NCBI RefSeq assembly: GCF_020520425.1
Contig: NC_079487.1
Coordinates: 127,308,385 to 127,372,384 of the forward strand
DNA: 64,000 bases
Source of the DNA: Spinacia oleracea
Lineage: Eukaryota; Streptophyta; Magnoliopsida; Caryophyllales; Amaranthaceae
Direction of reading: 5' to 3'
This document shows positions 1 to 9,414 of this stretch, piece after piece. Under the pieces are notes generated by a model. The model did no database searches, was not told the origin of the DNA, and saw only the letters and a list, made by a program, of their open reading frames with translations. Position 1 is the stretch's first letter. Each line of letters begins with the position of its first letter. The position numbers and the translations under genes were made by a program.

Positions 1-166
1 GGATCTGGATCTTTAATTCTTGGACCCGGACCCAGACCCGCCCCATTGAACAAAGACCCAGATCCGCCCCAGATCCACAGGGTCTAATTTTTTTGGACCC
101 AGACCCTTAAAAATGGACCGGGTCCAACCGGATCTGGGTCGGATCTTGGACCCATTGCCATCCCTA
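1..166. mobile_element. hAT-like element end (cut by window start)
   Basis: This stretch is built almost wholly from variants of GGATCTGG and GGACCC in both orientations. It ends with CCCATTGCCATCCCTA, whose reverse complement TAGGGATGGCAATGGG matches the usual terminal repeat of plant hAT elements (TAG-N-G-N-TGGCAA). The other end lies outside the window, so neither the target duplication nor the length can be checked. It interrupts the LINE remnant that follows. A chance simple-sequence tract is the alternative, but the terminus argues against it. Confidence 0.55.
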
Positions 167-875
167 AATGGGACACTAGATGACCAACGTTCGCAATCCA
201 ATATGTCGCTCTGTTGGCTTCTCTGTACACGTGCTGAATCTGAACATTTTGGAATTGCTGAAGAAGTATTCGAATGTCTTGAACAATGTTTTGTAGCTTC
301 CAAGGCGTTTTCCAGATCTTTTTCACCGTATTAATAACAAGTAGATTATCGCCTTCGACGTGAAGATTTTGAATACCAAGACGGATCGTTTCTTGAATGC
401 CTTTGTGAAGAGCCAAAACTTCTTCCATAAAAACTTGTGTGCTTCAGGTTGAAGGTAATAGCTGAAGAGACTTTGCCAGTGCTATCTCTGATGATGACAC
501 CTGCGACTGCTAAATGGGATTTGCAAGAATCGTCGAAATTGAGTTTGTAGGCTCCCGTAGGGGAGGAAACCATCTAACTAAGATGGGAGAAGGGGTATGA
601 ATAGTAGGAGAGGAGGAGTTGTTTGAAAGGGGTACCTCTAAGTTGTTGGGAGTTAATATGGAGCCGGAGCTCCTATTCCTTGTAGGCATTTACAGCCTTA
701 AAGTAGTAGCAACAAGCGGACATAATAGTGTTGGAGAAAACACAATCATTTCTTTCCTTCCATATTGACCATGCTAAATAAATACATTTATGCAAAACAA
801 TGCGATGATTTCTTAGGTGTTCTAAAGTGTCAAGAAAATCTTCTAAAGGGATAGTCTGTCCTAGCCACTTTCTTA
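167..875 (-). pseudogene. Dead LINE remnant: RNase H domain and linker
   Basis: Read on the minus strand, this resembles the C-terminal part of the ORF2 protein of plant non-LTR retrotransposons. Around 870-690 a frame gives a linker containing WSIWKERNDCVF, typical of the region between the reverse transcriptase zinc-binding domain and RNase H. From 573 a second frame opens with KLNFDDSCKSH and VAGVIIRDSTGK, and from 428 a third gives VEGDNLLVINTVKK and HVYREANRATYWIA; both are RVT_3-type RNase H blocks. The pieces lie in different frames with stops between them, so the copy is not functional. A hAT-like element cuts its 3' end. A better-preserved relative lies at 21733-23203. Confidence 0.75.
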
Positions 876-1390
876 GGTGTTCATAGTATATGAGATATAT
901 AAACTCTACTTTAAACTTGTAAACTAACCGTATACGGAGTATGAAAGTAATAAAGGTTGCATATTGTAATAATAATATTAGTAGTAGTGACTGGCTAGAT
1001 CTGGAAAACGGGTCGTTTGGATCGGTTTCGGATCAGGTCCATTCGGGTCGGGTCATTTCGTGTTATTTTCCTTTCAGGTCAGTTTCGGGTATAGATCAGG
1101 TCCATTCGGGTTTCGGGTAACTTCGGTTTTTTATAATTGGGTCGGGTCAGGTTCGGGTCAGGATTTCGGGTCAATGTCGGATCGGTTCATATCGGATCGG
1201 GTTTTTCGGGTTCGGGTTTTTCGGGTTAGATCGGGTTTTTCGAGTTGGATCAGATTTTTCGTGTTTCGAGTTTTGATTACGTTTTTTGTCTTTAGATTTG
1301 GTGGTCACTATCATAATATTGTCAAACATTTTTCCTATAAGATAAAAGAGTATAAATTAATATAAAGAAAATAATAACAATAATAATAAT

Positions 1391-1425
1391 ATCAAAATCA
1401 AAATCAAAATCAAAATCAAAATCAA
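1391..1425. repeat. (ATCAAA)n microsatellite
   Basis: About six tandem copies of ATCAAA, followed by ATAAT triplets, inside the AT-rich middle of the split TCGGGT element. Confidence 0.9.
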
Positions 1426-1858
1426 ATAATAATAATATGAAAAGCTAAAAAAACTTGTATTTAAAACTACGGATTTTTCATGAAATACCCCTCAATTTTC
1501 ACGAAATTCACCAAATGCCCCTCAACTTTCAGAAATTCACCAAATGCCCCTCACCTTTAATATAATACCCAAACTACCCTTACTAATGACGCGCCGTTAG
1601 TCCGCCGTTAGTCTGCCGTTAGCCTACTTTTCTAATTCACCAAATGCCCCTACAATGTAACTTATTTCACCAAATACCCCTATTTTAAAATATAATTCAC
1701 CAAATGCCCAAATGTAAAAATTACCTTTTTAAAGCCCAACGGCTAGTTTTTGGAATTGAAAAATAGCCGTAGCTTATTGTTTTAGTATAAATAACCCTGT
1801 TCTGAGTGTTTATTTAGTCACCAAATTGTTTTGTTGTAGTTTCATCTCATTTTGTGTC

Positions 1859-2032
1859 ATGAGTTATCATTCAAAATCATCATCCACACATAATGAGTCC
1901 ACATATGTTAGAGTCCCAAATAAAATCTGTTATCGTGGGAGAAAATTTGTCATTCGTAGCTCCGATACAACACTCATTCCACAAAGGGTATACTACAAGT
2001 GTGATCCAAGCAACAATGGCGAATATGCTTAA
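1859..2032 (+). pseudogene. Short GRF-zinc-finger-like reading frame inside the MULE
   Basis: An ATG at 1859 opens a 57-residue frame: a Ser-rich start, then KICYRGRKFVIRSSDTTL and IPQRVYYKC. The order C-x2-G, a basic/aromatic run, a Thr/Pro segment and RxxYxxC resembles the GRF zinc finger, which usually reads CxCG...NPGRxFxxC. Here the second Cys of CxCG is replaced by Arg, and the last Cys and aromatic block are lost because the frame stops at 2032. The frame stays open past the first left-TIR-proximal kilobase and has no introns that I can see. Small GRF proteins of this kind are common passengers of plant Mutator-like elements (family knowledge). It is probably a decayed copy and could be expressed only as a short peptide. 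Confidence 0.45.
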
Positions 2033-2312
2033 ATATGATGTTTTTGATCAATACTACATATTGTTTCAGTATATCTGTCACTATATGAAGTTATTTTTGA
2101 ATGGTGAATATGATCATTATGATGTTTTTGAATGGTGAATATGCTTAATCTAGTTTGATAAATGATGTTTTTTTGTGTGTTGAATATGCTTAATCTGTTG
2201 CTGATATTTTTAGTACACTTTATTTCTGACACATCTGAAAATATTAGTAGCAGAAATGCTAGATTGATTACAATTTCACGAGGAAGCAGTTTAGTTCCCA
2301 AATATGGAGTAT

Positions 2313-2930
2313 TTAACAAGAGAAATACGCAACAAGGCAACACAAGTAAGCATCACGAGTAGCAGCTTCAATTTGTTGTAAAGACAACATAGTAGCACCC
2401 CAACTTCCTAGAGGTGCTGCAGGACCTTTAAGCACGTACAAAAACAATTCTTTACCCGGTGTAAATAGATTCGTCAAATATTGCAATCCAAATATTTTGA
2501 ACTTTTCATTGGTCTGTTTTTTATCCTGTTTAACAGTTACAACCAATTCACGCAAATCAAAAGCATTCCTGCATTGAATCCCATAATCTCTGTTCAACGC
2601 TTTAAGAAAGTTGTTCATTTTAACAGCAACAAAGGTAAGCTCTTGTCTTTGGAAGAACTAAGCCAGTGAACAAATAGGTTTATTAATCCGCAACAACTGG
2701 ATAATCAAGCAATTGTCGAAGAAAAACAGCTTCACTATGGCAACTTTTTCAGCAAGTTGGTGTTTGGTGTCATCTTGACAGTAGTGTCTTTCGATGTCTA
2801 GTCCTATTATGGACATGTGGTTGTCGCTAGAGCTACGGATTTTTGACATCAACTTCCCCAAACTATGATTAAGCTCAGTTATGGTGTAAACTAATGTTGT
2901 ATTCACATCTAATAATAAAAAGACTCTCAC
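2313..2930 (-). pseudogene. Werner-type 3'-5' exonuclease domain remnant
   Basis: On the minus strand one frame runs from about 2930 to 2313, broken by a single TAG at 2658-2660. Before the stop it holds IIGLDIERHY, which keeps the DxE of exonuclease motif I of the DEDDy family, then KVAIVKLFFF and NCLIIQLLRI, the strand after it. Past the stop the frame continues with QELTFVAVKM, DYGIQCRNAFDLREL (motif II with its Asp), and LSLQQIEAATRDAY (motif III). The Tyr of the Y-x3-D signature appears as Ala. This order and spacing match plant WRN-exonuclease-like proteins. The stop and the lost Tyr make activity unlikely. It lies opposite the GRF-like frame and both are enclosed by the MULE inverted repeats, so it looks like a captured or long-carried gene fragment. 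Confidence 0.7.
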
Positions 2931-3958
2931 TTGTCTTTAAAAAAATGGAGAGAGAGAACCCAACCCCAACCAAACCCCAACCCCAACCAATGGACAATTG
3001 TTAGCCGGAGAAATCACAGAAACGCCACCAATAAATTAGCACGGAGAACCTGCTTCATCAATTTCCTCCCCCATAACACCAGCCGACAAGGACTGTTCCT
3101 TCTTTTCGGCCGACATACACATGCCCAAAAACTAGCCGTTGGGCTTTAAAAATGTAATTTTTACATTTGGGCATTTGGTGAATTATATTTTAAAATAGGG
3201 GTATTTGGTGAAATAAGTTACATTGTAGGGGCATTTGGTGAATTAGAAAAGTAGGCTAACGGCGGACTAACGGCGTGTCATTAGTAAGGATAGTTTGGGT
3301 ATTATATTAAAGGTGAGGGGCATTTGGTGAATTTCTGAAAGTTGAGGGGCATTTGGTGAATTTCGTGAAAATTGAGGGGTATTTCATGAAAAATCCGTTA
3401 AAACTAATTGGTAAATTCGAATTGCTCTCCGGTTCGGATTTTGTTCGAGTTGATTTAAATTTTACAGTTATTTTCGATTCGGGTTATTTCGGTTTCAGGT
3501 GAAGATCGGTTCGGGTCGTTCGGTTCAGGTCGTTCGGGTATCGGGTCATTTCAGGTCAAATCACTTCGGGTACGGGTCAGTTTCGCCAGGTCTAGTGGTG
3601 ACTGGGTTAATTAAAGGTATTCATAAAAATAGGACTTTTCAATGGCTACACAAAATTGGTAGCCATAGTAATTGATATAAACCCGGGCCCTTGAATTTTA
3701 TAGACCTAATCTTGTCCGTTAGATTTGTTGACCAAAATATTAAGGGAATTCAGTTATTTTAATTTCTACTAAACTGAAAAATCCCGCATTAGTTTTTTTT
3801 TTTTTAATGAAGGTTGCAAAGTGAAATTTGGTGACCGCATGATTCAATTGAAAGAAACTACCAGCTGTGAATTTCGTGGGAATCAACTGTCATTTTTAAA
3901 GGTCAAATTAATCACTCTTCTTTCTAAATCCATGAAGTATTCATGAGTCATGGCATAT

Positions 3959-4123
3959 TGTCAAATATTATTCGAAGGTGTAGTTCTTATCATTGATAAA
4001 CAATGTATTTATAATACATATGAGACCAATTCCTACGCAAATTATAATACTAGGCCTAAGTCTAACAGAATAACAATTCTATGTATTAGAATCCCTCTAG
4101 CATTCTAATTATATATCGTAACA
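3959..4123 (-). repeat. 3' LTR of the copia element
   Basis: 165 bp, starting TGTCAAATATTATTCG on the plus strand and ending ATATCGTAACA. I see no difference from the 5' LTR at 8770-8934. Confidence 0.95.
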
Positions 4124-4134
4124 TCCCCCCTCAA
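4124..4134 (-). other. Polypurine tract of the copia element
   Basis: On the minus strand TTGAGGGGGGA abuts the 3' LTR, the expected place and composition for the primer of plus-strand DNA synthesis. It also overlaps the last codon and stop region of the gag-pol frame. Confidence 0.8.
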
Positions 4135-7100
4135 GGTGGAGCATGAAGGTTTCGAATGCCCATCTTGCCAAGAAAAAATTCAAACTGTGCTTTCCCTAAC
4201 GCCTTTGTAAAAATATCTGCTAACTGCACCTTGGTAGATACGTACGACGGGCAAATAATTCCTTCCTTAATTGCATCTCGTACAAAATGACAGTCTGCCT
4301 CAATATGTTTTGTCCTCTCATGAAATACCGGATTTTCTGCAATGTGAAGTGCAGACTGACTATCACAAAACACATTCATGCCCTGCTTGTGTTCCACACC
4401 TAGATCTATGAGTAGTTGTCTCAACCACTTTAATTCACACGTGAGGGCGGCCATTGAACGGTACTCCGCCTCTGCGGACGAACGAGACACCGTATGTTGT
4501 TTTTTCGTCTTCCATGACACAGGAGAAAGACCAAGTAATACGAACCACCCTGTTACTGAACGACGCGTTATCGGACAACTAGCCCAATCTGAGTCACACC
4601 ATCCCTCTAGTTGTAAGGCACTATCGGAACGTAAAAGAATGCCTTGTCCCGGACATTTTTTCAAGTATCGTACTACTCTCAAAGCTGCTTCCCAATGCTC
4701 TTCCTTTGGTGCTTGCATAAACTGTGATAAAATATGCACTGAATAAGCCAAGTCTGGTCTGGTGACCGCCAAGTAAATCAGACGTCCTATGAGGCGCCTA
4801 TATTTTTCTCCATCAACGAGATCTTTGCCCTTGACAAGTGCTAGTTTGTGATTCTGCTCCATCGGAAAATCTGCAGGCTTTGCACCTAATAGTCCTGTTT
4901 CAGAAATAATGTCTAGAGTATATTTCCTCTGACAGACATAAAATCCACTCTTATTGCGTGCAACTTCCAGGCCTAGGAAATATTTAAGATGGCCTAGATC
5001 CTTCATCTTAAAGCATTGACTTAAGTAGGCTTTGAAACTATTCAGTGCAAACACGTTGTTTCCTGCAATAATCATATCATCCACATATACTAGCACACTT
5101 AACTGCAAGTCTTTCTTAGAGAGGGTGAATAATGAGTAATCTGAATACGATTGTTTGAATCCGTACTGCTTCAGGGCAGTTGATAATTTCTCAAACCAAC
5201 ATCGGGGAGCCTGTTTCAAGCCATACAATGATTTTTTCATCCTGCAAACCATGTCAGTATTATCTTTTTGAAAACCGGGGGGAATTTTCATATAAATTTC
5301 CTCTTGTAAGTCACCGTGGAGAAAAGCATTATGCACATCCATCTTATGTACCTCCCAATTTTTCACTGCTGCAACAGCTAAAAAAGTTCGAACTGTTGTC
5401 ATTTTAGCAACTGGAGCAAATGTTTCAGTATAATCGGTACCTTCTATTTGATGATTGCCTAAGCAGACCAATCGAGCCTTATTACGGATCAAGTTTCCAT
5501 CCTCGTCTCTTTTTTCCGTATACACCCACTTACTTCCGAGTGCTTTCTTTCCGGAGGGTAATTTTTGTAGTACCCATGTTCCTTGCCCTTCGAGTGCTTC
5601 GATTTCTGCGGCCATAGCCTCTCTCCAAGCCTCATGTTTCATGGCCTCTTTAAATGTTTTTGGGGCTTTATTGTCTGTAATTGCTGCAATATAATTTCTA
5701 TGTTTTGCAGAAAACCGCTCATATTTAACAGAATATGTTATAGGATAAGGAGCACCTGAAGAAGATGATGTCGAGGGTGAACTTGCCGGTGGACTATTAG
5801 TTTTCCGTATAGTGTGTAACACGTGGTCCCGTAATTTAAACGAGGGATACTTCTGTCTTTTTCCTCTACCGAACTCCTCTTCATTGTCCTTACCCACTCC
5901 CTCAACGAATCTGTCACTCTCCTGTTCCAGACCTGTGTTGTTGTTCTGTCTCGCAGAATGATCTGCTGCTGTCTGGCTCGCTGTTTCAGCAGGTGTGTGC
6001 AGCGCCTCGGAGCCTCGACACAGCGCCTCTGCAGCGCCTTGTTCCTGGGCGTCCTGCAGAGTATTATTACTGGGCTGCTGCGCCTCAAGCCTATGAGGCA
6101 GCGCCTCACCTGTACCCTCGTCTGTACTCACCAAGTCTGCACCCAAGTCCAGTAGTGATGCACTCGTCCTACTGCTATGCTGCCTGCTAGACCTGCTGCC
6201 AGTTCCCAGCACTTCATCATCACTGTCATAATTAATCGTAGGCAACTCCATCTCATTTTCTCTAACATTCTGCATTAAATTCTCAGAGTATGGGAAAATC
6301 TTTTCATGGAACCTAACATCACGGGAAGCGAAAAATTCCCGAGTTTCCAAGTCAAACAATTGCCAACCTTTTTTCCCAAATGGATAGCCAACAAGAATAC
6401 ACCGTCTACTTCTAGAGTCAAATTTGTCCCCTTTACTTCGTTGATTGTGAGCATAACAAAGACATCCGAAAACCCGAATTAACTCATACAATGGTACTTG
6501 TCCAAATAGCATTTCATACGGACTTTTATTTTCAAGCAACGGAGTAGGCGTCCTATTAATCAAATAACATGCCGACAAAATACACTCCCCCCAAAATTTC
6601 TTAGGTAGTTTTGCTTGAAATCGTAAGGCACGAGCTACATTTAAAAGATGTTGATGTTTCCGTTCTACCCTACCATTTTGTTGCGGAGTTCCAACACATG
6701 AAGATTCGAACAAAATACCATTCTTAAAAAAATAACGTTGCAGACTATTAAATTCCGTTCCATTGTCACTTCGTATTACTTTAATATGTTGATTAAATTG
6801 ACGCTTACTCATTTCAACGAAACTCATAAACATTTCTTCAACTTCAGTTTTATCACGAATTAAGTAAATCCAAACTGCTCTAGAAAAATCATCCACAACA
6901 GTCAAAAAATATTTAGCCCCACACGACGAACGTGTCTTATAGGGACCCCACAAATCTAAGTGAACTAATTCAAACATTCTACTAGCTTTATTATAACTAA
7001 CAGGAAAGCTACTACGAGTATGTTTTGCACGAGGACACACATCACATACTTTATTATTAGTTCTAGCCATACTTTGAACCGGAGGAAGAAGCTTCGTAAT

Positions 7101-8681
7101 CCTTTCCGACGGATGCCCCATTCGTTGATGCCACAGCTCGACTACACACTCTGCCCCAACTGCCCGTACCTCAACTAACGGAATTCCACGGAAAAGAAAT
7201 AGTCCATCTGCTCGTTCACCCAGGCCAATCACCTTCCTCGTCGACCGGTCCTGTATAACACATAATTTGTTAGTAAATTGAGCAGAACAATTTGATTCCT
7301 CATTTAACTGCATAACAGAAATTAAATTGCAATTTAATCTAGGCACAAATAACACATTATGAAGCATAAGTCCTCCTTCTAATTCAACCGAACCCGCTTG
7401 ATTAGTATTCGTATATTGTCCATCAGGAAGTCCAATAGGGAAATTCGGTATGGTCTGGACGTTCTTTAATAGCGAAAGATCATATGTAACATGATTTGAC
7501 GCTCCCGTATCTACTATCCATTCACAATTTTTCTTACCCTTTAATTTTGTTTTCGAGGTTAGAATATCCAGTATTTGCTGAACCTGTTGGTCTGTGACCC
7601 CTACTAAACCCTCTGTAATTCCAGCTTTTGTTGCTGCACCTGGGTTTCCAGAGTGACCTGGATTTGTCACTTTGTTTGCTCGAACAGCAGTTCCTGCGCC
7701 TGCGCTTATCTCCTTGTTGCTGCCGCCAGAACCTCTACCACCACGTCCAGCGCGGCCACCCCGACTGCCAGACCGCCCTGAGCTCCGACCACCGCGGCGG
7801 TTGTGATCCCACCATTCTGGAAAACCATGTAATTGATAGCACGAATCGTCATCATGACCCGCACGATTACAATGATTACAAAATCTGTTGTCCACATTAT
7901 CATCAAACCGCGTTTTACCACGCGAATCAACCTTAAAGGCCATGACAGCACCTGTACCTTCCTCTTTGCGGAGACGCTCCGTATTTGTGACGCTGTTGTA
8001 AGCCTCGTCGATGTTTGGTAAAGGGGTCTGGGCAAGTAATTGAGCACGGATAGCCTCATACGGTTTGTCAAGACCAATAAGAAAGTGATGTAAGTAATCC
8101 TCTTCTCTTATATCTGCTATCTGTCCGGCAATATTGCATCTGCACGCACCACAGGAGCACTTCGGCACCCTTGCAAACGAGACTAACTCGTTCCATAACA
8201 TTGATAGTCTGCCATAGTATTCGGAGATGCTCTCGTCGTGTGTTTGTTTACAATCTGCAAGTTTCATCTTTAATTGACAGACTCTCGTACCACTGACGAC
8301 ACAAAATCGCTTCTTTAGATGCATCCACAAAACCCCTGCATCATCGTAGTCTCCCACAGTTGTTCGCAATGACTCTTCCAAGGTGTGTTTTATCCAAGAA
8401 ACCAACATAGAATGTACCGCGATCCAATCCGCAAGTCGTTCTGGATCATCTGTTGGCTCTAAGATCGTTCCGTCAACAAATCCAAACTTTCGTTTTGAAA
8501 TCAATGCCCGACGCACGGACGTCGACCACTCTTCGTAATTCTTTGCACCTCTCAGTTTAATGGGGGTGATGATATTGCCCGGGCTTTCACTCGAACCTAG
8601 ATAATATGCCTTGGCAAGGATTTCCTCCTTCGAAGATTTCACCTCCTTCGAAGGCTTAATAGGTTCCTCGTCGTCGCTCAT
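4131..8681 (-). CDS. Copia gag-pol polyprotein
   Basis: A single 1516-residue frame with no stop or frameshift, starting at an ATG 88 bp inside the 5' LTR edge. Domains in order: a UBN2-type gag region (about 35-240) with NYEEWSTSVRRAL; a CCHC zinc knuckle CNHCNRAGHDDDSC (268-281); a Gly/Arg-rich linker; an aspartic protease with DTGA (391-394); a pre-integrase HHCC zinc finger (about 517-553); an integrase core with its Asp at about 576 and SDN at about 638-640, then VERKH; reverse transcriptase with MDVHNAFLHGDL and YVDD (1199-1202); and RNase H from about 1360 with CDSDWA and a late KHIEADCHFVRD block. All catalytic motifs are present. It should package and copy the element's RNA in cytoplasmic particles and integrate the cDNA in the nucleus. 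The order protease-integrase-RT-RNase H defines copia. Confidence 0.95.
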   Translation of the reverse strand: MSDDEEPIKPSKEVKSSKEEILAKAYYLGSSESPGNIITPIKLRGAKNYEEWSTSVRRALISKRKFGFVDGTILEPTDDPERLADWIAVHSMLVSWIKHTLEESLRTTVGDYDDAGVLWMHLKKRFCVVSGTRVCQLKMKLADCKQTHDESISEYYGRLSMLWNELVSFARVPKCSCGACRCNIAGQIADIREEDYLHHFLIGLDKPYEAIRAQLLAQTPLPNIDEAYNSVTNTERLRKEEGTGAVMAFKVDSRGKTRFDDNVDNRFCNHCNRAGHDDDSCYQLHGFPEWWDHNRRGGRSSGRSGSRGGRAGRGGRGSGGSNKEISAGAGTAVRANKVTNPGHSGNPGAATKAGITEGLVGVTDQQVQQILDILTSKTKLKGKKNCEWIVDTGASNHVTYDLSLLKNVQTIPNFPIGLPDGQYTNTNQAGSVELEGGLMLHNVLFVPRLNCNLISVMQLNEESNCSAQFTNKLCVIQDRSTRKVIGLGERADGLFLFRGIPLVEVRAVGAECVVELWHQRMGHPSERITKLLPPVQSMARTNNKVCDVCPRAKHTRSSFPVSYNKASRMFELVHLDLWGPYKTRSSCGAKYFLTVVDDFSRAVWIYLIRDKTEVEEMFMSFVEMSKRQFNQHIKVIRSDNGTEFNSLQRYFFKNGILFESSCVGTPQQNGRVERKHQHLLNVARALRFQAKLPKKFWGECILSACYLINRTPTPLLENKSPYEMLFGQVPLYELIRVFGCLCYAHNQRSKGDKFDSRSRRCILVGYPFGKKGWQLFDLETREFFASRDVRFHEKIFPYSENLMQNVRENEMELPTINYDSDDEVLGTGSRSSRQHSSRTSASLLDLGADLVSTDEGTGEALPHRLEAQQPSNNTLQDAQEQGAAEALCRGSEALHTPAETASQTAADHSARQNNNTGLEQESDRFVEGVGKDNEEEFGRGKRQKYPSFKLRDHVLHTIRKTNSPPASSPSTSSSSGAPYPITYSVKYERFSAKHRNYIAAITDNKAPKTFKEAMKHEAWREAMAAEIEALEGQGTWVLQKLPSGKKALGSKWVYTEKRDEDGNLIRNKARLVCLGNHQIEGTDYTETFAPVAKMTTVRTFLAVAAVKNWEVHKMDVHNAFLHGDLQEEIYMKIPPGFQKDNTDMVCRMKKSLYGLKQAPRCWFEKLSTALKQYGFKQSYSDYSLFTLSKKDLQLSVLVYVDDMIIAGNNVFALNSFKAYLSQCFKMKDLGHLKYFLGLEVARNKSGFYVCQRKYTLDIISETGLLGAKPADFPMEQNHKLALVKGKDLVDGEKYRRLIGRLIYLAVTRPDLAYSVHILSQFMQAPKEEHWEAALRVVRYLKKCPGQGILLRSDSALQLEGWCDSDWASCPITRRSVTGWFVLLGLSPVSWKTKKQHTVSRSSAEAEYRSMAALTCELKWLRQLLIDLGVEHKQGMNVFCDSQSALHIAENPVFHERTKHIEADCHFVRDAIKEGIICPSYVSTKVQLADIFTKALGKAQFEFFLGKMGIRNLHAPP

Positions 8682-8751
8682 GATGGCTGGCTATCTCACG
8701 TTTAGTATGTTTTGTATTAATGCGGAAGAAAAAAAAACTTGGTTATCGTAA

Positions 8752-8769
8752 CCTAAGCTCTTGATACCA
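8752..8769 (-). other. Primer binding site (initiator Met-tRNA)
   Basis: Immediately inside the 5' LTR the minus strand reads TGGTATCAAGAGCTTAGG. The start matches the complement of the 3' end of plant initiator Met-tRNA (TGGTATCAGAGC) with one extra A, a variant seen in many plant copia families. Confidence 0.85.
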
Positions 8770-8934
8770 TGTCAAATATTATTCGAAGGTGTAGTTCTTA
8801 TCATTGATAAACAATGTATTTATAATACATATGAGACCAATTCCTACGCAAATTATAATACTAGGCCTAAGTCTAACAGAATAACAATTCTATGTATTAG
8901 AATCCCTCTAGCATTCTAATTATATATCGTAACA
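8770..8934 (-). repeat. 5' LTR of the copia element
   Basis: 165 bp, the same sequence as 3959-4123, followed by the target copy CATAT at 8935-8939. It should hold the element's promoter, but I cannot point to a certain TATA box. Confidence 0.95.
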
Positions 8935-9414
8935 CATATAGAAGTATAGAACTAAGAGATTCAATGTAATTGAAGACATGAAGTTACATAAATGAAAAAC
9001 ATCTTTAATAGATTTTCTCCTGCGCTAATTAATCAATTGGCCACGATCATTGTTCTACTTAAAACCTGACATATATAGGCCTCCTTTTCCACAAAAATTA
9101 AATAGAGATTGAGCAGGCATTCAATGGACGATCTTGCGCATGCAGAAGTTCCTGCATCAGAGAATTAGATAAAGGAAAGGCTAAGGAAAATTATGTATTT
9201 TCTTTGAAAATAAATTCTAAGTCAATAAAATGGTTGGTGTAGTTTAATACTAAGAAGACGGTTTAGATTTAAATATTATAATAGCTACAAAATTAGTGTA
9301 GCCATTGTAAAATCATCCTAAAATATATCATCCGGTGATCAAATTAAATATGCGTGAATAATTAATGAATTTGGAGATACTCCACCATTTTACATGCAAG
9401 TAGAATTTAACGGT

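Larger units (their letters stand above)
1470..3397. mobile_element. Mutator-like element (Pack-MULE type) with long inverted repeats
   Basis: The element begins CGGATTTTTCATGAAA and ends with its exact reverse complement. The terminal inverted repeats run about 280 bp (1470-1753 and 3124-3397). They match base for base over long stretches; the differences I see are a short GTCTGCCGTTAG-type duplication on the left and a few substitutions. The identical 9-bp sequence TTAAAACTA flanks both sides (1461-1469 and 3398-3406), the target duplication length of the Mutator superfamily. Within each repeat the motif CACCAAATGCCCC recurs about five times at 25-35-bp spacing. The interior carries no transposase but two gene-like remnants on opposite strands, so it is non-autonomous. 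The similar ends and perfect duplication suggest a fairly recent insertion. Confidence 0.9.
995..3595. mobile_element. TCGGGT-rich element split by a Mutator-like insertion
   Basis: Both flanks of the insertion at 1470-3397 (995-1270 and about 3420-3595) consist of iterated TCGGGT/TTTCGGGT variants on the same strand. The outer ends are inverted: CTAGATCTGGAAAAC on the left, and on the right the reverse complement of CTAGACCTGGCGAAAC. Next to them lie TAGTGACTGG (985-994) and TGGTGACTGG (3596-3605), a near-perfect 10-bp direct repeat. I read this as one non-autonomous, probably hAT-like element of about 660 bp that later received the Mutator-like element. The duplication length does not fit hAT (8 bp) exactly, so the family is uncertain. 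Confidence 0.45.
3959..8934 (-). mobile_element. Complete Ty1/copia retrotransposon, probably Ale/Retrofit lineage
   Basis: The element lies on the minus strand. It has a 165-bp LTR at each end (8770-8934 is the 5' LTR, 3959-4123 the 3' LTR), each running TG to CA and, as far as I can read, identical. The 5-bp duplication CATAT flanks it (3954-3958 and 8935-8939). A primer binding site, a purine tract and one uninterrupted gag-pol frame are present. All these point to a very recent, possibly autonomous insertion. Short LTRs and a total of about 5 kb fit the Ale/Retrofit lineage; the lineage call rests on the gag start (ITPIKLRGAKNYEEW) and general architecture, not on a tree. Confidence 0.95.
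3631..9319. mobile_element. Older inverted-repeat element interrupted by the copia insertion
   Basis: The left end reads AGGACTTTTCAATGGCTACA and the right end (9280-9319), read inversely, AGGATGATTTTACAATGGCT, continuing into TACACTAATTTTGTAGC. Removing the copia element and one CATAT leaves about 700 bp of AT-rich sequence without coding signal. A second member with the same right end lies directly downstream (9415-10172). I could not find a convincing target duplication, so the superfamily is open. Confidence 0.4.

Noticed and set aside
1060-1365. Open frame through the TCGGGT tract
   Set aside because: It is a product of the short repeat (Arg/Phe/Gly/Val periodicity), not a gene.
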